From contig JAVYUU010000002.1 in the NCBI GenBank assembly GCA_038728085.1, forward strand, positions 223,271 to 287,270: a DNA stretch of 64,000 nucleotides, read 5' to 3'. The DNA is from Candidatus Bathyarchaeia archaeon. Its GTDB lineage: Archaea > Thermoproteota > Bathyarchaeia > Bathyarchaeales > Bathycorpusculaceae. Positions 59,468-64,000 of the stretch are shown one piece after another. Under the pieces are notes generated by a model. It ran no database searches, was not told the origin of the DNA, and was given only the letters and a program-made list of their open reading frames with translations. A program made the position numbers and the translations under genes. Within the stretch, counting starts at the first letter, position 1. Every line of letters begins with the position of its first letter.

Positions 59468-60473
59468 CAGGACTTTCCTCTCCAGCCTTCACCGTTTTAA
59501 AGATTCCGAAGATGCCTCCAAGAGTCCAAGCTACTGCCCTGACGAAGCAGATGGGGACTAGAAGTAGAGCTGTAGGATCCTTGAATTGTAGTGAAACTTT
59601 CGCAGCATAGATAACGTAGTAGGCTAGTAGGAATGCCAAAATTGCCGTAGAAACGTACAAAGTGAACCTTGCCTGTTCAAGTGTTAACCCCAAAACCGCT
59701 AATATGAAGGCGATGATCAGCAGAACTGGTTGAATGTTCATTCCAAAATCGGTGATTCTGTCTCCTTTTATGAGTGAGGGTTTCTTAAGGTAGAGTCTAA
59801 TCGTGTTTTTACCGTATTGAAATTGCTGTTTAAAGTATTCCCGCCACGTTTGCCTATTAAAATGGTAGCACTTTGCTTCTGGTTCGAAAATTATTTTGTA
59901 GCCTCTATCAGTTATCCTATACCCGAGTTCAGTGTCATATTGTGTGGGGAGACTCTCATCGAACCCTCCAACCTTCTCCAAGACGTTTCGTCTGATTAGC
60001 AAATTCATGGTTGCCAGACGCTTGATGTCTCCGCTTTTTAACAGCCTGCCATATCTATATTTGATGTCATATCCAATGCATCTGGGTAGGACACGTTGGG
60101 GATTCCATGTTTCAATTCCTCCACCAACACACGCAACCAGCGGATCTTTCATGCGCCCAGCAAGCCTGCTCAACCAACCCCTTTCAACCTTCACATCGGC
60201 ATCCACTATTGCGATTAAGTCGCCCCTCGCAATTTTTAATGCATAATTGTAGGCTGAAGGTGCATTTGAGGGCTTGACAATAACTTTTGCCGGGTATTTC
60301 TTGGCTATCTCTACGGTTGAATCTTTTGAACCACCATCCACAACTATAACTTCCATGAGATCCCTTGGATAATCCAAATCAAAAATTGACTTCAAACATT
60401 CATCGATTGTCTGCTCATTATTTAGAGTTGTGATGATTATTGACACTGTTGGAAAATCCTTTAGCGTTGCCAT
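59460..60473 (-). CDS. GT2 glycosyltransferase with membrane segments
   Basis: A 337-aa GT2. I use ATG 60473, 1 nt after the stop of the upstream gene; the longer frame runs inside it. V-S-I-I-I-T-T-L-N-N-E-Q-T-I, V-D-G-G-S-K-D-S-T and V-D-A-D-V (metal site) are visible, with about two to three transmembrane segments after residue 250. Probably builds a surface or lipid-linked glycan. Confidence 0.87.
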   Translation of the reverse strand: MATLKDFPTVSIIITTLNNEQTIDECLKSIFDLDYPRDLMEVIVVDGGSKDSTVEIAKKYPAKVIVKPSNAPSAYNYALKIARGDLIAIVDADVKVERGWLSRLAGRMKDPLVACVGGGIETWNPQRVLPRCIGYDIKYRYGRLLKSGDIKRLATMNLLIRRNVLEKVGGFDESLPTQYDTELGYRITDRGYKIIFEPEAKCYHFNRQTWREYFKQQFQYGKNTIRLYLKKPSLIKGDRITDFGMNIQPVLLIIAFILAVLGLTLEQARFTLYVSTAILAFLLAYYVIYAAKVSLQFKDPTALLLVPICFVRAVAWTLGGIFGIFKTVKAGEESPVD

Positions 60474-60474
60474 G

Positions 60475-61176
60475 CTAAACGCCAACATAGGCAGCCAAAA
60501 TGGACATGAAAATTTTGATGCCATCCCTAAAAGGTGCCAGCTTAGATTTCCCGTAGGTTCTTTGCTCAAAACTTATTGAAACCTCTTTTGATTTGAACCC
60601 GCTCTTTAAAGCCTTCACAAGCATTTCAGACTCAATTTCATACCCTTTAGACTTCAATTGAATTTTCTCCAAAACAGCAGACTTGAAGGCACGATATCCG
60701 GACTGGGAATCCGTGGTAGCTTTTCCCGTGAGAATTCTAATTAACAGGTTAAATAATTGGACGCCGATCTTGTTCAACTTGTTGGAAAAAACGTTTTCCC
60801 TTGATAGAAAGCGGGATCCCACGACGAGATCCGCCTCATCCCTCAAAATTGGCTCCAGCATCATTGGAAGCTCTTCTGGTTTGTGTGAGCCATCTGAGTC
60901 CAGCGTCACTATAATTTCGCCTTTCGCTTCCTTGAATCCAAGTCTCAGCGCATAGCCCTTTCCCATGTGTCTTTCAAGCTGGTAAACTTTGACCTTTTTG
61001 CTTTTCGAAACTTCCAAGGAGTTGTCGGTTGAGCAGTCGTCAATGACCAATATTTCATAGGGAAGATTCATCCTTTCAATAGCAGCCTTAACCCTTTCAA
61101 TAACATTGCCTACAGTGGGCTCCTCGTTAAAGACTGGAATGACTATGGAGACTAACGGTCTTTCTCGCATCACCAT
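60475..61176 (-). CDS. GT2 (DPM1-like) glycosyltransferase
   Basis: A 233-aa enzyme of the dolichol-phosphate sugar synthase type. V-S-I-V-I-P-V-F-N-E-E-P-T-V, I-D-D-C-S-T-D-N-S and L-D-S-D-G-S-H-K (metal site) are present, and S-G-Y-R-A-F in the acceptor loop. Starts at ATG 61176. First of three genes on this strand. Confidence 0.88.
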   Translation of the reverse strand: MVMRERPLVSIVIPVFNEEPTVGNVIERVKAAIERMNLPYEILVIDDCSTDNSLEVSKSKKVKVYQLERHMGKGYALRLGFKEAKGEIIVTLDSDGSHKPEELPMMLEPILRDEADLVVGSRFLSRENVFSNKLNKIGVQLFNLLIRILTGKATTDSQSGYRAFKSAVLEKIQLKSKGYEIESEMLVKALKSGFKSKEVSISFEQRTYGKSKLAPFRDGIKIFMSILAAYVGV

Positions 61177-61225
61177 GTCTTTAAAGGAAGATACTTATAA
61201 ACCATGCCAAACACTATATGCGAAG

Positions 61226-61792
61226 ATGAAAGATCAAGAGATCATCGACAAAATTAGGGAGAACCTCTCAAAAAGAGTGGAAACGGACAAAATCATGTGG
61301 TTTTCATTCCACCTTCTCCTCTCAATAACAACTTTTGGATTGGCTCTCTTCCCAACGATTTACCGTTTGATTGAAAGAAGAAACAAGCATTTTCAGCGTC
61401 AAAAAGAACTGGAAGATCTCATTTTGGCAAGGTTGAAGAACAAGGGAATAAACATCGAAGTAGAGCCGGAAAATTGTCGGAGGAGAAGTTCCCTCCTGTG
61501 GTCGACATCCATCCTCCTGATAGCACCCATCTTCGCCATAGCCTTCCTCCTATCCAAGGACCTGCATTTGCATGAACGCAGACAAGCATCACTATTTCGA
61601 AAAGTCCTCGGAAAAGAGGAGATAAAGGAACAGAAAATCAACTTGAAATTTTACGCTATGTTGACACTAGCAACTCTGGGAGTTGGCATTGTCTACTGGT
61701 TTTATAGAATTTTTAACGACTACAACAACCATTTTAAGGAACAATGGAGAATTGAGGATAAGCTGATTGAACTGCTTCAACGGGGAGATTGA
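61226..61792 (+). CDS. Unknown membrane protein with two helix-hairpin repeats
   Basis: A 188-aa protein. I start at ATG 61226; the longer frame overlaps the divergent gene. Two similar halves are seen: each has a transmembrane segment pair followed by a basic Y-R-x-x/F-N-x-Y-N and E-x-x-E-x-L-I segment (I-Y-R-L-I-E-R-R-N-K-H-F and F-Y-R-I-F-N-D-Y-N-N-H-F). An internal duplication is likely. Its function is unknown; it is 0 nt before the CobD-like gene, whose TTG follows its stop. Confidence 0.6.
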   Translation: MKDQEIIDKIRENLSKRVETDKIMWFSFHLLLSITTFGLALFPTIYRLIERRNKHFQRQKELEDLILARLKNKGINIEVEPENCRRRSSLLWSTSILLIAPIFAIAFLLSKDLHLHERRQASLFRKVLGKEEIKEQKINLKFYAMLTLATLGVGIVYWFYRIFNDYNNHFKEQWRIEDKLIELLQRGD

Positions 61793-62890
61793 TTGGACAA
61801 AAATATTCAACATAGACCCCATGGTGGAGACGTATGGGGTTTAATGCGAAAATACAAGATCCAGCTGGAGAAAGTAATCGACTTCAGCGCCCCCATAAAT
61901 TTTCTCGGTCCACCTCCAAAGGCGCTGGAAGCCATAAGGCAATTCGCCGACGTCATAAGGTTTTACCCTGACCAAAATCCAGTTGAACTTAAGGATGATA
62001 TATGCAATTACGTTGGTGGAATAGGTCCCGAAAATGTTGTGCTTGGAAATGGATCTATGGAGCTTATTTACCGATTTGCCGAGGTCTTTGCTTGGAAGCG
62101 GAAAACACTAATGCCCATCCCGTCCTTTACGGAGTATGAAAGAGTCAGTTTGATAGTTTCCGCTAAACCCAAGTTTGTAAGCCTCCAGCCGGATTTTTCT
62201 TTAAATGTTGATGCCATAAAAGGGGAAATTAACAGCAACACCCGTTTACTTTTTATCTGCAATCCCCACAGCCCCTCAGGGAGACTCTTTAATCGCAACC
62301 AGATTCAGGAGCTGGTTGATTTTTGCCTTGAAAGGGACGTTTACGTTGTCTTGGACGAAAATTATATAGAGTTTGTTGATGCGGTTGAAGAGCACACTCT
62401 AGCCCATTCCATAGACAAATATGGAAACGTTTTCGTGGTGAGGTCGTTCTCCAAGTTCTTCGGAATGCCCGGAATAAGAATAGGCTACGGAATAGGCTGC
62501 GAAGAAATCATCCAAAAGCTGGAGGCTATTGAACAGCCATGGTGCATAAACTCCCTAGCCATAATAGCCGCCCGAGAAGCATTAAGGGACAAAGAGTACA
62601 TCAACAAGACAAAAATGTATATCCAGAAAGAGCGGCAGAAACTCGCAGACTTGCTGGCTGAAACAGGATTGTTAAAGGTTTTCCCGTCGGAAACAAATTT
62701 TCTGCTGGTCAAAATCTTGAAAAGCGGAATCACCGCCAAACAATTAAAAGAGAAGCTTGCTGAAAAGGGTATCCTCATAAGGGACTGCGGGGACTTTCGC
62801 GGTTTAGACGACGGATACTTCAGAGTAACCGTTAGAAGCGAGAAAGAAAACCTACTTCTTGTAGAATCCCTTAAAGAGCTACTTAGATAA
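61793..62890 (+). CDS. cobD: CobD-like threonine-phosphate decarboxylase
   Basis: A 365-aa PLP enzyme of the aminotransferase fold. H-R-P-H-G-G-D-V-W at the N-terminus is typical of CobD rather than HisC; the Lys in R-S-F-S-K-F-F-G (Schiff base) and N-P-H-S-P-S-G are present. Makes aminopropanol phosphate for cobalamin. TTG start after the membrane-protein stop. Overlaps CbiB from the other strand by 8 nt. Confidence 0.8.
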   Translation: MDKNIQHRPHGGDVWGLMRKYKIQLEKVIDFSAPINFLGPPPKALEAIRQFADVIRFYPDQNPVELKDDICNYVGGIGPENVVLGNGSMELIYRFAEVFAWKRKTLMPIPSFTEYERVSLIVSAKPKFVSLQPDFSLNVDAIKGEINSNTRLLFICNPHSPSGRLFNRNQIQELVDFCLERDVYVVLDENYIEFVDAVEEHTLAHSIDKYGNVFVVRSFSKFFGMPGIRIGYGIGCEEIIQKLEAIEQPWCINSLAIIAAREALRDKEYINKTKMYIQKERQKLADLLAETGLLKVFPSETNFLLVKILKSGITAKQLKEKLAEKGILIRDCGDFRGLDDGYFRVTVRSEKENLLLVESLKELLR

Positions 62891-63857
62891 TAGGCATTCC
62901 TAAGAGGATTGTGCTTAGGAACATTAGAGGCAATTCTACTAGAAGGATGAAGAGAACAATCACCACGTTCCTTATCTTCAAAGCCCTTTTAATATGCTGG
63001 TAAGATAATTCCTGTCTACCTTCGCCTATAACATAGTATCCCGGCTTTTCAAGTTGGACGCCTAAAGCGCCAGCCATGGCCGCCATGGGCCACCCATGAT
63101 TTATGCTTGGAACCTTTTTGTAGTCTCTTTTCATAATCATCCAAGCGTTCTTGTAGTCTCCTCCCAGGAGGAAGGCGGCTAACACTATTAGCAGTGCAGT
63201 CAACCTTGAAAGGAGAAAGTTTGCCGCCGTGTCCGCCATCGCCGAGAACCATCCAATGTTGATGTGCTCCTCATCCTTAAACCCGACTGTTCCATCTAAT
63301 ATATTGATTGTTTTGAAGGCAACGGCGCCGGGCACTCCAAAGATGGCATAGTAAAACATTGGTGAGAGTTTGAAGTCTGCCAGATTCTCAGCCATGGACT
63401 CGATGACAGCTGAGGCTATCTGTCTCTCGTCAAGATTCCCCGTTTCCCTCCTCGAGAACATGGAGGCTATTTCTCGGCCCCTTTCAACATTTTTACTCCT
63501 AATGCATTCTGCCGCTTCAACAGCCATTTCAGACTCAAGCCTTATACAAATCGTGATTTTGAGCATGACAGCCGCAAAAACGATGTATAACGGGAAAAGC
63601 AGCAGGCGGAACACGTAGAGAATCACGTATGCCACCGCTGTCGCCAATAAAACTGTAATTAAGGCAAGAAAAACTCCATTTAATTTTTCAAGTCTTGGAT
63701 TCCTACTTTTAAAAAACGGCAGAATCTTAATTATAAATCTATTTATCGCTACAGTGGGATGAAGTGGCCTACGCGACCGCCAAAAAGGCTCCCCAAACAT
63801 TAAATCTACTAAGAGAGCTAAGCCCAATACCACTAGCATTGTTAGGAAAAGTTCCAT
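62883..63857 (-). CDS. cbiB: Adenosylcobinamide-phosphate synthase CbiB
   Basis: A 324-aa polytopic protein. G-E-P and H-P-T-V near the N-terminus, the E-S-M-A-E-N-L-A-D-F-K-L-S-P-M-F-Y-Y segment and N-I-L-D-G-T-V-G-F-K are CbiB hallmarks. It attaches aminopropanol phosphate to adenosylcobyric acid. The usual A-R-x-D-D after Y..G reads S-A-M-A-D-T-A-A-N here. Convergent with CobD, its substrate supplier. Confidence 0.88.
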   Translation of the reverse strand: MELFLTMLVVLGLALLVDLMFGEPFWRSRRPLHPTVAINRFIIKILPFFKSRNPRLEKLNGVFLALITVLLATAVAYVILYVFRLLLFPLYIVFAAVMLKITICIRLESEMAVEAAECIRSKNVERGREIASMFSRRETGNLDERQIASAVIESMAENLADFKLSPMFYYAIFGVPGAVAFKTINILDGTVGFKDEEHINIGWFSAMADTAANFLLSRLTALLIVLAAFLLGGDYKNAWMIMKRDYKKVPSINHGWPMAAMAGALGVQLEKPGYYVIGEGRQELSYQHIKRALKIRNVVIVLFILLVELPLMFLSTILLGMPII

Positions 63858-63892
63858 TAAAGCTCCCTAAAATAGAAAAATAGTGGGGGTTG

Positions 63893-64000
63893 TTATTTTT
63901 TGCGTTTGATTATGTAGATGGCTATGGCTATTATTATGATGGTTGCGAGGATTATTGCAATTATGTATTCTGTTGGTATGGCTGGTCCCGCCGCTGGTTT
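63893..64000 (-). CDS. C-terminal end of a membrane-anchored surface protein (partial)
   Basis: The last 35 codons of a gene that begins outside the window. The end is a Pro/Ala-rich stretch followed by a long Ile-rich transmembrane helix and a short basic tail ending K-R-K-K, the same arrangement as the anchors of the two BtuF-like proteins. It lies 35 nt upstream of the CbiB start. Probably a secreted protein held in the membrane; no further call is possible. Confidence 0.5.
   Translation of the reverse strand, partial: KPAAGPAIPTEYIIAIILATIIIIAIAIYIIKRKK

Noticed and set aside
61106..61225. Upstream extension of the 188-aa membrane protein
   Set aside because: It overlaps the divergent glycosyltransferase gene; the ATG at 61226 gives a clean start outside it.

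Overview
The window is archaeal chromosomal DNA. The evidence is EF-1alpha, archaeal S7 and S12, CTP-dependent riboflavin kinase with a fused HTH domain, RibL-type FAD synthase, diphthine synthase, the archaeal CoA pathway (pantoate kinase plus archaeal PPAT), class III signal-peptide pilins, a UbiA-type archaeal lipid prenyltransferase and a tetraether-synthase-like radical SAM enzyme. Archaeal TATA boxes, frequent TTG/GTG starts and ATGA-type gene overlaps agree. Gene content (IorAB, acyl-CoA enzymes, B12 genes, no oxygen-respiration genes seen) suggests an anaerobic, peptide- or organic-acid-using Thermoproteota/Bathyarchaeia-like lineage; that placement is inference.

Layout. 1-4.2 kb: gene-poor, mostly unrecognised small genes (HTH, ribbon-helix-helix, AbrB-like, a CxxC microprotein), several strong hairpins and an abrupt strand-composition switch. 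It ends exactly at the 3' end of a tRNA-Lys gene and looks like one end of an integrated plasmid or virus. 4.4-6.7 kb: dph5, DUF357, ribL and ribK. 6.7-14.2 kb (minus): a type IV pilus operon with a major pilin, four or more pilin-like proteins, an assembly ATPase and a membrane platform; a duplicated 25-nt inverted repeat lies upstream of two of its genes. 14.3-16.5 kb: an ECF-type transporter S component, pantoate kinase and PPAT, forming a CoA operon. 16.7-20.7 kb: DUF763, a cation exchanger, an Asp-ligand ferredoxin and small unknown genes. 20.7-23.2 kb: two radical SAM proteins resembling the archaeal lipoyl synthase pair; a lipoate ligase lies at 38.3 kb. 23.2-32.9 kb: catabolic genes (LeuA-like lyase, two-subunit CoA-transferase, acyl-CoA dehydrogenase, DMT transporter, hydroxyacyl-CoA dehydrogenase, crotonase, IorAB). 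33-38 kb: XPF-like nuclease, EF-1alpha, a TGS GTPase with a degenerate P-loop, S7 and S12. 39.1-40.9 kb: cysS preceded by a 48-aa microprotein and a structured leader.

41.7-64 kb is a cobalamin and cell-envelope region. Two tandem membrane-anchored BtuF-like proteins, BtuC and a BtuD with an extra C-terminal domain import corrinoid. CobT, CobS, CobY, CobD and CbiB complete the nucleotide loop and aminopropanol arm. A second CobS has lost two catalytic acidic residues. Interleaved are glycosyltransferases and a lipid pair (UbiA prenyltransferase overlapping a Tes-like radical SAM enzyme), with a further SPASM radical SAM protein and a DUF362 protein. The window therefore couples corrinoid salvage, tetraether membrane lipid synthesis and surface glycosylation in one 22-kb stretch.
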